A stretch of DNA of 64,000 nt from JAXMHB01 sp046346965 (GTDB lineage Bacteria; Pseudomonadota; Gammaproteobacteria; Xanthomonadales; SZUA-5), in NCBI GenBank assembly GCA_046346965.1, contig JAXMHB010000007.1, positions 183,620 to 247,619 of the forward strand. The letters run 5' to 3'. How positions within the stretch are numbered: position 1 is the stretch's first letter; each line of letters begins with the position of its first letter. Below the pieces are notes generated by a model. It saw nothing but the letters and a program-made list of their open reading frames with translations. It was not told where the DNA came from and made no database searches. Positions 53,923 through 63,818 of the stretch are shown here, piece after piece. The position numbers and the translations under genes were made by a program.

Positions 53923-55761
53923 GTGCGCGTGGCCGGGGACGAAGACAGCACGGAATTCGACGGCCGCGCCTTTGCGCGTACGCTGACCGGCGAGCCCGGT
54001 GTCTACCGCATGCTGGGCGTCGACGATCAGGTGCTGTATGTCGGCAAGGCGCGCAATCTGCGCAACCGCGTCGAGAGCTATTTCGCCCGCGGCGCGCACG
54101 ATGCACGCATCACCAGCATGGTCATGCAGGTGCAGCGCATCGAGGTGATCGTCACCCGCACCGAGGCCGAGGCGCTGCTGCTGGAAAGTCAGCTGATCAA
54201 GGCCTTGAAGCCGCGCTACAACATCGAGTTGCGCGACGACAAGAGCTATCCCTGGATCCGCCTGACCGCCAGTGATGAGTATCCGCGCGTGGCTTTTCAT
54301 CGCGGCGCCAAACTGCCGGGCGATCGCTATTTCGGCCCCTTTCCCAGCGCCTGGGCGGTGCGCGAGACGCTGAATCTGGTGCACAAGGCCTTTCAGCTGC
54401 GGCAGTGCGAGGACAGCGTGTTCCAGCATCGTTCGCGGCCTTGTCTGCAGCATCAGATCAAGCGCTGCAGCGCGCCCTGCGTGGGCTTGATCGACCGTCA
54501 CGACTACGCCGCCGACGTAAGGCGGGCGGCGCTGGTGCTGGAGGGCAAAAGCCCGGCGCTGATCGAGGAATTGCAGCAGGACATGGATCAGGCGGCGCGG
54601 GCGCTGGAGTTCGAGCGCGCGGCGGCGCTGCGCGATCAGATTGCCGCGTTGCGTCGGGTATTGGCCGCCCAGTTCGTGCAGGGCGAGCGTGGCGATCTCG
54701 ACGTGGTGGCCTGCGTCAGCCGCAACGGCAAGGCTTGCATCGAGGTGCTGTTCTTCCGTGGCGGCATGAGTCTGGGCAATCGCAGCTATTTCCCGCGCTT
54801 CCTGGGAGAGGCGAGCGAGGCCGAGATCCTGCGCAGCTTCGTGCTGCTGCACTATGGCGAGCAGCCGGCGCCGGCAGAACTGCTGATCAGTCATCCGATC
54901 GAGGATCAGGAACTGGTGGAGGAGGTGCTCGGCACACAGGCCGGCCGCAAGGTACGGTTGATCCACAATCCGCGCGGCGATCGTGCACGCTGGGCCGAGA
55001 TGGCGATGCGCACCGCCGACGCCGCGCTAGCGACCGAGCTGGCGGCCAACGCCACGCTGCGCGCGCGGCTGGAGGATCTGCGCCTGCTGCTGGGCTGGGA
55101 CGAGCCGCCCATGCGCATCGAGTGCTTCGACATCAGCCATACGCAGGGCGAGGGCACCGTCGCCTCCTGCGTGGTGTTCGACCGCCAGGGCGCGGTGAAG
55201 TCGGACTACCGGCGCTACAACATCGAGGGCATCGAGCCCGGCGACGACTACGCCGCGATGCGGCAGGCGCTGGAGCGCCGCTTTGGCCGTCTGGCGCGCG
55301 GCGAGGGCGTGGCGCCCGATCTGCTGCTGATCGATGGCGGCGCTGGCCAGATGCGCCAGGCGCTGGAGGTGCTGGGCGAACTGCAGCTGGACGGCATCCA
55401 GACGGTAGGCGTCGCCAAGGGCCCGGAGCGGCGCGCGGGCCACGAAACGCTGATCTTCGCGCCCACCATGCGCGAGATGGCGCCGGGACCGGGTTCGCTG
55501 GCGCTGCATCTGATCCAGCAGGTGCGCGACGAGGCGCATCGCTTTGCCATCACCGGCCATCGTGCGCGCCGCGGCAAAGCCCGGCAGAAAAGCGTGCTGG
55601 AGGATATTCCGGGCATCGGCAGCAAGCGCAAGCGGGCGCTGCTCAAGGCTTTTGGCGGATTGCGCGGCATCGAGCGCGCGGGTGTGGAAGACTTGGCGAC
55701 CGTGGATGGCATCGACCGCGCCTTGGCGCAGCGCATTCACGATCTTTTTCACGAACGCTAG
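53923..55761 (+). CDS. uvrC: UvrABC excinuclease subunit C
   Basis: Predicted 612-residue nucleotide-excision repair nuclease. GIY-YIG domain (GEPGVYRMLGVDDQVLYVGK, then RNRVESYF), UVR motif near ALIEELQQDMDQAARALEFE, the RNase H-like 5' nuclease domain (MRIECFDISHTQGEGTVA, DLLLIDGGAGQ), and C-terminal HhH repeats (LEDIPGIGSKRKRALLKAFG). The GTG at 53923 is the chosen start. It lies seven bases after the NHL gene. Confidence 0.95.
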   Translation: MRVAGDEDSTEFDGRAFARTLTGEPGVYRMLGVDDQVLYVGKARNLRNRVESYFARGAHDARITSMVMQVQRIEVIVTRTEAEALLLESQLIKALKPRYNIELRDDKSYPWIRLTASDEYPRVAFHRGAKLPGDRYFGPFPSAWAVRETLNLVHKAFQLRQCEDSVFQHRSRPCLQHQIKRCSAPCVGLIDRHDYAADVRRAALVLEGKSPALIEELQQDMDQAARALEFERAAALRDQIAALRRVLAAQFVQGERGDLDVVACVSRNGKACIEVLFFRGGMSLGNRSYFPRFLGEASEAEILRSFVLLHYGEQPAPAELLISHPIEDQELVEEVLGTQAGRKVRLIHNPRGDRARWAEMAMRTADAALATELAANATLRARLEDLRLLLGWDEPPMRIECFDISHTQGEGTVASCVVFDRQGAVKSDYRRYNIEGIEPGDDYAAMRQALERRFGRLARGEGVAPDLLLIDGGAGQMRQALEVLGELQLDGIQTVGVAKGPERRAGHETLIFAPTMREMAPGPGSLALHLIQQVRDEAHRFAITGHRARRGKARQKSVLEDIPGIGSKRKRALLKAFGGLRGIERAGVEDLATVDGIDRALAQRIHDLFHER

Positions 55762-55774
55762 GCTGGCGGACGCA

Positions 55775-56356
55775 ATGGCAGGCAGCAAATCCGGGATTCC
55801 GCTGAATCTGGCGACCGCGCTGACGATCGCACGCATCGTGCTGATCCCGGTGCTGGTCTTGCTGTTCTATGCACCGTGGAAGTGGACGCATCAGGCGGCC
55901 GCGATGGTGTTCCTGGCGGCGGCATTGACTGACTGGCTGGATGGCTGGGTCGCGCGGCGCTTCGACCAGGCCTCCAACTTCGGCGCCTTTCTCGATCCGG
56001 TGGCCGACAAGCTGATGGTCGCGGTCACGCTGGTGCTGGTGGTGCAGAAGGATCCGCAACCCTGGCTGGCGATCGTCTCGGCGGTGATCATTGGCCGCGA
56101 GATCAGCATCTCGGCGCTGCGCGAATGGATGGCCGAACTCGGCCAGCGTGCCACCGTACGCGTCGGTGGCGTCGGCAAGATCAAGACCATCGTACAGATG
56201 ACCGCGCTGACCATGCTGCTGTGGCGCGATCCGCTGTGGACGCTGCCGATCTACTCGATCGGCTTGGTGCTGCTGCTGTTGGCGGCGGTGCTGACGCTGT
56301 GGTCGATGGGCCAGTATCTGCGTGCGGCCTGGGTGGTGCTGAACCGGGCAGCGTAG
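55775..56356 (+). CDS. pgsA: CDP-diacylglycerol-glycerol-3-phosphate 3-phosphatidyltransferase
   Basis: Predicted 193-residue inner-membrane enzyme that makes phosphatidylglycerophosphate. The CDP-alcohol phosphotransferase motif spans DWLDGWVARRF...GAFLDPVADK with all Asp ligands in place. About five membrane helices. ATG at 55775 (MAGSKSGIPLNLATALTIAR) fits the family. It follows uvrC by 13 bases, the same order as in Pseudomonas and E. coli relatives. Confidence 0.94.
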   Translation: MAGSKSGIPLNLATALTIARIVLIPVLVLLFYAPWKWTHQAAAMVFLAAALTDWLDGWVARRFDQASNFGAFLDPVADKLMVAVTLVLVVQKDPQPWLAIVSAVIIGREISISALREWMAELGQRATVRVGGVGKIKTIVQMTALTMLLWRDPLWTLPIYSIGLVLLLLAAVLTLWSMGQYLRAAWVVLNRAA

Positions 56357-56428
56357 TACGAGCGAGCAGGGCCGGGACGCGGTTCATCCGCCCGGCGCAC
56401 TTCCTCGAAAAAAAGCGGCATCAGGGTG

Positions 56429-56456
56429 TTGACAGCCGAGAATTCTCGGCTATAGT
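56429..56456 (+). promoter_or_regulatory. sigma-70 promoter of tRNA-Gly with palindromic spacer
   Basis: -35 TTGACA (56429-56434), 16-base spacer, -10 TATAGT (56451-56456), about 12 bases before the mature tRNA 5' end. The spacer is the perfect palindrome GCCGAGAATTCTCGGC, which is unusual and could be a protein-binding site. Confidence 0.8.
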
Positions 56457-56468
56457 AGTCAGTCTCTT

Positions 56469-56544
<76 letters not shown>

Positions 56545-56555
56545 TTTTGCAGAGG

Positions 56556-56581
56556 CGAAACCTCGGTCCACCGAGGTTTCG
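56556..56581 (+). terminator. hairpin between tRNA-Gly and tRNA-Cys
   Basis: CGAAACCTCGG (56556-56566) pairs with CCGAGGTTTCG (56571-56581), followed by TTGTTTC. It resembles an intrinsic terminator, but the short distance to tRNA-Cys makes a processing or partial-termination role possible. Confidence 0.6.
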
Positions 56582-56614
56582 TTGTTTCAGGGGCACGGTT
56601 TTCACCGTTCCCAC

Positions 56615-56688
56615 GGCCAGGTGGCAGAGTGGTCATGCAGCGGCCTGCAAAGCCGTGTACGCCGGTTCGATTCCGACCCTGGCCTCCA
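56615..56688 (+). tRNA. tRNA-Cys (GCA)
   Basis: GGCCAGG pairs with CCTGGCC, T discriminator and encoded CCA. The anticodon loop CTGCAAA gives GCA; T arm CGGTTCGATTCCG. 74 bases including CCA, typical of bacterial tRNA-Cys. Confidence 0.95.
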
Positions 56689-56845
56689 TCTTCTTGAATC
56701 CACAGCATTTCCCGGAACAGCATCGCTGCTCTGGGTTTTGCTGCGCGTGCGTGGCTCGCGTTCATGTTCTTATGCCACTCGGCCATTTCCCGATGCACTA
56801 GGATTGCAGCTTGAATCGACTGCAACTTTCCTGTGGGGTGCTGTT

Positions 56846-57853
56846 GTGGCGACTATTCGATCCTGGGTGGCTTGGGCGGCGCTGGCGCTTTCGCCAGTGT
56901 CGGCAATGGCGGCGTCGATTTCGCTGCTGAACGTGTCTTACGACCCGACCCGCGAGCTCTATGCTGACGTCAATGCGGCCTTCGCGGCGAGGTGGAAGGC
57001 CGAGCATGGCGACGAGGTCAAGATTCGCCAGTCGCACGGCGGTTCGGGCAAACAGGCGCGCGCGGTGATCGACGGGCTCAAGGCCGATGTGGTCACGCTG
57101 GCGCTGGCGGTGGACATCGACGAGATCGCGGCGCGCAGCGGCGTGATCGCCAGCGACTGGCAGCAGCGCCTGCCCGACAACAGTGCACCGTACTACTCGA
57201 CCATCGTGTTCCTGGTGCGCAAGGGTAATCCCAAGCAGATCAAGGATTGGGATGACCTGGTGCGCGAAGGCATCGAGGTGATCACGCCCAATCCGAAGAC
57301 CTCCGGCGGCGCGCGCTGGAACTACCTGGCCGCCTGGCGCTATGCGGAAGAGAAGTACGGCAGCGAGAGCGCCGCGCTCGACTTCGTGACGCGCCTGTAC
57401 CGCAACGTGCCGGTGCTGGATTCCGGCGCACGCGGATCGACCACCACTTTCGTGCAGCGCGGTCTGGGCGATGTGCTGCTGGCCTGGGAGAACGAGGCCT
57501 ACTTGGCGGTGGAAGAACTGGGCAAAGGCGAGTTCGACATCGTGGTGCCCTCGGTGTCGATTCTGGCCGAGCCGCCCGTGGCGGTGGTCGATCAGGTAGT
57601 CGACAAGCGCGGCACGCGCGCGGTGGCGGAGGCGTACCTCAACTTCCTGTACACCGAGGAAGGTCAGGCACTGGCGGCCAAGCACTATTACCGTCCACGG
57701 CTGGCTAGCGTGGCGGCGAAGTACGCCGAGCGCTTCCCGCAGTTGCGCCTGTACACCATTGATGCCGATTTCGGCGGTTGGGCCAAGGCGCAGAGCACGC
57801 ACTTCAACGACGGTGGTGTGTTCGACCAGCTGTTCGACGCCGCCCGCCGATAA
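56846..57853 (+). CDS. sbp: sulfate-binding periplasmic protein
   Basis: Predicted 335-residue solute-binding protein of the Sbp/CysP family. Signal peptide MATIRSWVAWAALALSPVSA. Family motifs: LLNVSYDPTRELY, KIRQSHGGSGKQARAVIDGL, LPDNSAPYYSTIVFLVRKGN, TPNPKTSGGARWNYLAAW and WENEAYLA. It delivers sulfate or thiosulfate to the CysTWA importer encoded downstream. The GTG start at 56846 has GGGG about nine bases upstream. An imperfect dyad TTGCAG...CTGCAA (56804-56825) lies just upstream and could be regulatory. Confidence 0.93.
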   Translation: MATIRSWVAWAALALSPVSAMAASISLLNVSYDPTRELYADVNAAFAARWKAEHGDEVKIRQSHGGSGKQARAVIDGLKADVVTLALAVDIDEIAARSGVIASDWQQRLPDNSAPYYSTIVFLVRKGNPKQIKDWDDLVREGIEVITPNPKTSGGARWNYLAAWRYAEEKYGSESAALDFVTRLYRNVPVLDSGARGSTTTFVQRGLGDVLLAWENEAYLAVEELGKGEFDIVVPSVSILAEPPVAVVDQVVDKRGTRAVAEAYLNFLYTEEGQALAAKHYYRPRLASVAAKYAERFPQLRLYTIDADFGGWAKAQSTHFNDGGVFDQLFDAARR

Positions 57854-57875
57854 AGCCCATTGAGGAGATGTGCCG

Positions 57876-59294
57876 ATGAACTCGCCCTTTCATGGCGCGG
57901 GGAGGACGCTGCTGCGTCCGCGTACGCTGAGTCAAACCATCGCTGCGCTGCTGGCCATCGCCGCCGGATCTGCAGGCGCACAAGACGCCGATGCCACGGC
58001 ACAGTTGCTGGAACGCCTGGATAAGCTGGAACAGCGTTTGAGCCAGGTGGAGCAGGAGAACGCCACGCTCAAAGAGCAGCTCAAGTTCCGCACCGAGCGT
58101 CTGGAGCGCACCGAGCAGCGGGCGGCCAAGGCCGCGCTGCCTGGCGTCGTTCCGAGCTATGCCAGCGTCAACAATGACTACAGCTTCAAGCTGCGCGGCG
58201 TGATCGATGCCGACGCCGTGTCTTTCGACGCCGGCAAGGGCGGCTACGACTACAACAGCGGCACGGCCTTCCGGCGCGCGCGCATCGGCCTCGAAGGCGA
58301 CGCTTTCCGCGACTTCAAGTGGCGTATCGAGTCGGACTTTGCCGGCAATGTGGTCGGCATCACCGATGCGTACGTGCAGTTTGTCGGCTACCGGCCGTGG
58401 GCCTTCACTCTTGGCCAGCACAAGGCGCCCTATGGGCTGGAATCGAACAACAGCGACAACTTCAACACCTTCCTGGAGCGCGGCATCTTTACCAACGCCT
58501 TCGGCAACGCAGGCGCGGAGCGTCGGATCGGTCTGGCGGCCTTCTATGGCACCGATACGCTGACCTTGGGCTTCGGCGTGTTCGGTGACAACGAGAGCTC
58601 GACGCGCTTGGCCGCGGCGCCGGATGAGAGTGTCGGCGTCAATGGCCGCGTCACCTGGGCGCCGCTGTTCGAGCCGGGCCATGTGCTGCAACTCGGGCTC
58701 TCTGGCTACTACCGCGGTGATCTCAAGGAAGGCAACTTCAACGACGCCGTGCGCTTCTCCGACCGCCCCAATGTGCGCGTCGATGGCGGCGTAATCGCCG
58801 ATACCGGCGTGATTCGCCAGGTCGACAGCCTCAAGTACCTCGGCGCCGAAGGCGTCTACGTCAACGGGCCATTCTCGCTGGTTGGCGAGTACGGTCGGGC
58901 GACGGCGGATCGCTACGACGGACTGGACGATCCCAGCTTTAGCGGTTACTACGTGTACGGAAGCTGGTTCCTGACCGGTGAGTCGCGTACCCTCAAGACC
59001 GGCAGCTTCGACCGGGTGAAGCCCTGGCGCGATTTCGACTGGCGGCGCGGCACCCTGGGTGCCTTCGAACTGGCGCTGCGCTTCGATCGCTTCGACTTCA
59101 GCGACACGCCGGTGCTGGCACAACGGGGCAACGAGGGCGACACGGTGACCGCGGCGCTCAACTGGTATCTCAACGCGAATTTGAAGTTCATGTTCAACTA
59201 CATCCATTTCCAAGGCACCAACACCCCGCTCGATCCGATCGGGCGCGATACCCGCGGCGACGCGCTGGCAGCGCGTCTGCATCTGGACTGGTGA
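57876..59294 (+). CDS. OprP/OprO-like anion-selective porin within the sulfate operon
   Basis: Predicted 472-residue outer-membrane porin of the phosphate-selective porin O/P family. Signal peptide ends near GSAGAQD, followed by a coiled-coil segment (LLERLDKLEQRLSQVEQENA) and a 16-strand barrel starting FKLRGVIDADAVSFD and ending ARLHLDW. GAGGAG lies nine bases before the ATG at 57876. It sits between sbp and cysT, 22 and one base away, so it likely supplies sulfate or another oxyanion to the periplasm; its true selectivity is unknown. Confidence 0.85.
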   Translation: MNSPFHGAGRTLLRPRTLSQTIAALLAIAAGSAGAQDADATAQLLERLDKLEQRLSQVEQENATLKEQLKFRTERLERTEQRAAKAALPGVVPSYASVNNDYSFKLRGVIDADAVSFDAGKGGYDYNSGTAFRRARIGLEGDAFRDFKWRIESDFAGNVVGITDAYVQFVGYRPWAFTLGQHKAPYGLESNNSDNFNTFLERGIFTNAFGNAGAERRIGLAAFYGTDTLTLGFGVFGDNESSTRLAAAPDESVGVNGRVTWAPLFEPGHVLQLGLSGYYRGDLKEGNFNDAVRFSDRPNVRVDGGVIADTGVIRQVDSLKYLGAEGVYVNGPFSLVGEYGRATADRYDGLDDPSFSGYYVYGSWFLTGESRTLKTGSFDRVKPWRDFDWRRGTLGAFELALRFDRFDFSDTPVLAQRGNEGDTVTAALNWYLNANLKFMFNYIHFQGTNTPLDPIGRDTRGDALAARLHLDW

Positions 59295-59295
59295 G

Positions 59296-60156
59296 ATGGC
59301 GGGCACTCTGAGCCTGCCGTTGCCGGCGCAGCGCGCGGTCATCCCCGGGCTGCGTTGGGCGCTGGCCTTCACGCTGGCCTGGCTGGGCGTGATCGTGCTG
59401 CTGCCGCTGGCAGCGGTGTTCGGACGCGGTTTCGATGAAGGCTGGCAGCACTTCGTCGATGCCGCGCTGAACCCGCGCGCGCTGGCGGCCTATCGATTGT
59501 CCTTCGGCGCGGCGGCGCTGGCGGCTTTGATCAATGCCGTGTTCGGCCTGCTGGTGGCCTGGGTGCTGGTGCGCTATCGCTTCCCCGGCCGGCGACTGCT
59601 GGACGCGCTGGTGGATCTGCCGATCGCGCTGCCGACCGCGGTGGCCGGCATCGCGCTGACCTCGCTGTACGCGCAGAACGGCTGGGTCGGCCAATGGGCG
59701 CAGTGGTTCGGACTGAAGATCGCGTTCACGCCGCTGGGCGTGGTGGTCGCGCTGGTGTTCGTCGGTTTGCCCTTCGTGGTGCGCACGGTGCAGCCGGTGC
59801 TGGAGGATCTGGGGCCAGCGCCGGAGGAGGCTGCCGCCAGCCTGGGCGCCGGACGCTGGCTGACCTTCAGGCGGGTGTTGCTGCCGGCAATCGCACCCTC
59901 GCTGCTGACCGGATCGGCGATGGCCTTCGCGCGTGGCGTCGGCGAATACGGCTCGGTGATCTTCATCGCCGGCAACATGCCCTACAGATCCGAGATTGCG
60001 CCCTTGCTGATCGTCATCCAGTTGGAAGAGTACGACTACGCCGGGGCCGCCAGCATTGCGGTGGTCATGCTGCTGGCCTCCTTCGCCCTGCTGCTCGGCA
60101 TCAATCTGCTGCAGGCGTGGTCGCGCCGCCGCATGGGTCTGGGAGCCCGCGCATGA
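59296..60156 (+). CDS. cysT: sulfate ABC transporter permease CysT
   Basis: Predicted 286-residue inner-membrane permease. Six helices and the EAA loop (EEAAASLGAGRWLTFRRVLLP) that contacts the ATPase. Family segment DLPIALPTAVAGIALTSLY is canonical. It starts one base after the porin gene stop and its end overlaps cysW by four bases. Confidence 0.95.
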   Translation: MAGTLSLPLPAQRAVIPGLRWALAFTLAWLGVIVLLPLAAVFGRGFDEGWQHFVDAALNPRALAAYRLSFGAAALAALINAVFGLLVAWVLVRYRFPGRRLLDALVDLPIALPTAVAGIALTSLYAQNGWVGQWAQWFGLKIAFTPLGVVVALVFVGLPFVVRTVQPVLEDLGPAPEEAAASLGAGRWLTFRRVLLPAIAPSLLTGSAMAFARGVGEYGSVIFIAGNMPYRSEIAPLLIVIQLEEYDYAGAASIAVVMLLASFALLLGINLLQAWSRRRMGLGARA

Positions 60157-61010
60157 GCACGCTGGCGACGCGCGAAAAGCCGTGGGTCGCGGTGGGCCTG
60201 ACCACGCTGGCGCTGCTGTTCCTGCTGGCGGTGCTGGTGCTGCCGCTGATCAGCGTGTTCGCCGAGGCCTTCCGGCAGGGGCCGCAGGCCTATTGGGAGG
60301 CTCTGCAGGAGGAGGATGCGCTGGCGGCGTTTCGATTGACGCTGACGGTGGCGGCAATTGCGGTGCCGCTGAATCTGATCTTCGGCGTCGCTGCCGCCTG
60401 GGCCATCACCAAGTTCGAGTTCCGCGGACGCGAGTTGCTGATCACGCTGATCGACCTGCCGTTCTCGGTGTCGCCGGTGATTTCCGGTCTGATCTACGTG
60501 CTGCTCTACGGCGCCCATGGCTGGTTTGGGCCGTGGCTGCAGGCACACGACATTGAGATCATCTTTGCGGTGCCCGGCATCGTGCTGGCGACGGTGTTTG
60601 TCACCTTTCCCTTCGTTGCCCGCGAACTCATTCCGCTGATGCAGGAGCAGGGGCGCGAGGCCGAGGAAGTGGCCTTGTCGCTGGGCGCCTCGGGCTGGCG
60701 CACCTTTTTCACCGTGACCCTGCCCAACATCCGCTGGGCGCTGCTGTACGGCGTGCTGCTGTGCAATGCCCGCGCGATGGGCGAGTTCGGCGCGGTCTCG
60801 GTGGTGTCCGGCCACATCCGCGGCGAGACCAACACCTTGCCGCTGCATGTGGAGATTCTTTACAACGAGTACAACTTCGTCGCAGCCTTTGCCGTGGCCT
60901 CGCTACTGGCCCTGCTGGCGCTGCTGACCCTGGTTTTGAAAACCTTGCTGGAATGGCGCCACGGCGATGCGCTGGCATCGCGGCGCAGCCACGCTGGCGC
61001 GGAGGAATAG
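60153..61010 (+). CDS. cysW: sulfate ABC transporter permease CysW
   Basis: Predicted 285-residue permease and partner of CysT. Motifs: TLIDLPFSVSPVISGLIYVL, the EAA loop EEVALSLGASGWRTFFTVTL and ARAMGEFGAVSVVSGHIRGE. ATG at 60153 overlaps the cysT stop. Only two bases separate it from cysA. Confidence 0.96.
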   Translation: MSTLATREKPWVAVGLTTLALLFLLAVLVLPLISVFAEAFRQGPQAYWEALQEEDALAAFRLTLTVAAIAVPLNLIFGVAAAWAITKFEFRGRELLITLIDLPFSVSPVISGLIYVLLYGAHGWFGPWLQAHDIEIIFAVPGIVLATVFVTFPFVARELIPLMQEQGREAEEVALSLGASGWRTFFTVTLPNIRWALLYGVLLCNARAMGEFGAVSVVSGHIRGETNTLPLHVEILYNEYNFVAAFAVASLLALLALLTLVLKTLLEWRHGDALASRRSHAGAEE

Positions 61011-61012
61011 CG

Positions 61013-62143
<1,131 letters not shown>

Positions 62144-62144
62144 C

Positions 62145-63818
62145 TCAGCCTTTGCCCAGCCGCTGCAGCAGATCAGCCGCTGCGGCGCGGGTGGCGGCGG
62201 TGATGTCCACGCCGCCCGACATGCGCGCCAGTTCGTCGATGCGTTCGGCTTTGCCGAGCGCGTCGACACGCGACTCGGTTTTGCCCGCGCTGCTGTGTTT
62301 GCTGACCCGGTAGTGCTGGTGGGCGCAGGCCGCCACCTGGGCCAAATGGGTGACGCACAGCACCTGACGACGGGCGCCGAGCGCGCGCAGCTTGCGGCCG
62401 ACGATCTCTGCTACCGCGCCGCCGATGCCCGAATCGACCTCGTCAAACACCAGCACCGGGGTGTCGATCAGCGCGATGGTGGCGACCTTGATCGCCAGAC
62501 TGATGCGCGCCAGCTCGCCGCCCGAGGCCACTTTGCGCAGCGGTCGCGGCGGCATGCCGGCATTGGCGGTCACCAGGAACTCGAGGCTTTCGCTGCCCTG
62601 GATTTGCGGCTGGCCCTCCACCGATTCGATCGCCACCTCGAAGCGCCCGCCACCCATGCCCAACTCCTGCATCAGCGTAGTCACTTCGGCGGCCAGTCGC
62701 TGCGCCGCACTGGCGCGGCTGGCGCGCAGGCGCTCGGCATGGCGGCGGTAGGCCTGCAGCGCGGCCTCGCTCTCGGCCTCGAGCGCCGCCAGCCGGGTGC
62801 CGGCGCCCTCGGCGCTCTCCAGGCGTGCGTGCAGTTCCGTCTGCACCTGCTCCAGGCCCTGCAGCGTGCAGCGGTGCTTGCGCGCCAGCGTGTGCAGGCG
62901 CGCGAGGTCCTGTTCGCTCTCGGCCAGACGTTCCGGGTCCAGATCCACGCTGTCGCGCCGGCGCCGGAGCAGGGCCAGCGCCTCGTCAATCTGCACCTGC
63001 GCGCTCTCCAGCAGGGCGCGGGCGTCGGCGAGGCCGGGGTCGACCTGCGTCAGCCGAGTGAGTTCGTGGCTGGCGTGGCCCAGCAGCCTCTGCACCGAGT
63101 CGCCCTCGTCGCCGTCGAGCGCCTCGACAATCTGCCCGAGGCCGTCGATCAGCTCGCCGGCGTGCGCCAGCAAGCGATGCTCCGACTCCAATTCGGCAAT
63201 GCGCGTGGCCGTCACATCGGCCTCTTCGAGCTCGCGCACCTGGTGGCGCAGGAACTCGATCAGATCCGCGCCATCGCGCGCATTGCCGCGCAGGCTCTCG
63301 ATCGCCGCATGCAGTTCGCGCCAGTGCCGCGCCGCCTCGCGCACGGCGGCACACAGCGCCGGATGCTGGGCGTACTGGTCCAGCAAATCCAGCTGGTGCG
63401 CGCGTTCCAGCAGCGCCTGGTGCTCATGCTGGCCGTGCACTTCGACCAACATCGATGCCAGCGTGCGCATCTGCTGCAGCGAGGCCGGTCGGCCGTTGAT
63501 GTAGGCGCGCGAACCGCCATCGGCGCGCACCACGCGGCGCAGCACGCAGGGGCCGTCCTCATCCAGTTCCTCGGCACTCAGCCAGGCCTGCACGGCCGGC
63601 AGCGCCGCCAGATCGAACTCGGCGCTGATCTCGCTGCGCTCGGCGCCTTCGCGCACCGCACCGCTGTCGGCGCGCCCGCCGGCGACCAGCAACAGTGCAT
63701 CCACCAGGATCGACTTGCCGGCGCCAGTCTCGCCGGTGATCACGCTCATGCCAGACTGGACCTGCAGGTCCACCCGTCCGGCCACCGCCAGATCACGCAA
63801 ACTCAAGCTTTGCAGCAT
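62145..63818 (-). CDS. recN: DNA repair protein RecN
   Basis: Predicted 557-residue SMC-like ATPase for double-strand break repair. Walker A ITGETGAGKSILVDAL near the N-terminus, a long coiled-coil middle (about 155-380), signature KVASGGELARISLAIK and Walker B VLVFDEVDSGIGG. The ATG at 63818 (MLQSLSLRDLAVAGRVDL) matches family proteins; the open frame upstream is unlikely. No LexA box was evident in the short upstream sequence. Confidence 0.96.
   Translation of the reverse strand: MLQSLSLRDLAVAGRVDLQVQSGMSVITGETGAGKSILVDALLLVAGGRADSGAVREGAERSEISAEFDLAALPAVQAWLSAEELDEDGPCVLRRVVRADGGSRAYINGRPASLQQMRTLASMLVEVHGQHEHQALLERAHQLDLLDQYAQHPALCAAVREAARHWRELHAAIESLRGNARDGADLIEFLRHQVRELEEADVTATRIAELESEHRLLAHAGELIDGLGQIVEALDGDEGDSVQRLLGHASHELTRLTQVDPGLADARALLESAQVQIDEALALLRRRRDSVDLDPERLAESEQDLARLHTLARKHRCTLQGLEQVQTELHARLESAEGAGTRLAALEAESEAALQAYRRHAERLRASRASAAQRLAAEVTTLMQELGMGGGRFEVAIESVEGQPQIQGSESLEFLVTANAGMPPRPLRKVASGGELARISLAIKVATIALIDTPVLVFDEVDSGIGGAVAEIVGRKLRALGARRQVLCVTHLAQVAACAHQHYRVSKHSSAGKTESRVDALGKAERIDELARMSGGVDITAATRAAAADLLQRLGKG

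Noticed and set aside
56846..57853. Phosphate-binding protein (PstS)
   Set aside because: Motifs and the cysTWA neighbours fit the sulfate-binding Sbp family, even though the adjacent porin belongs to the phosphate-porin family.
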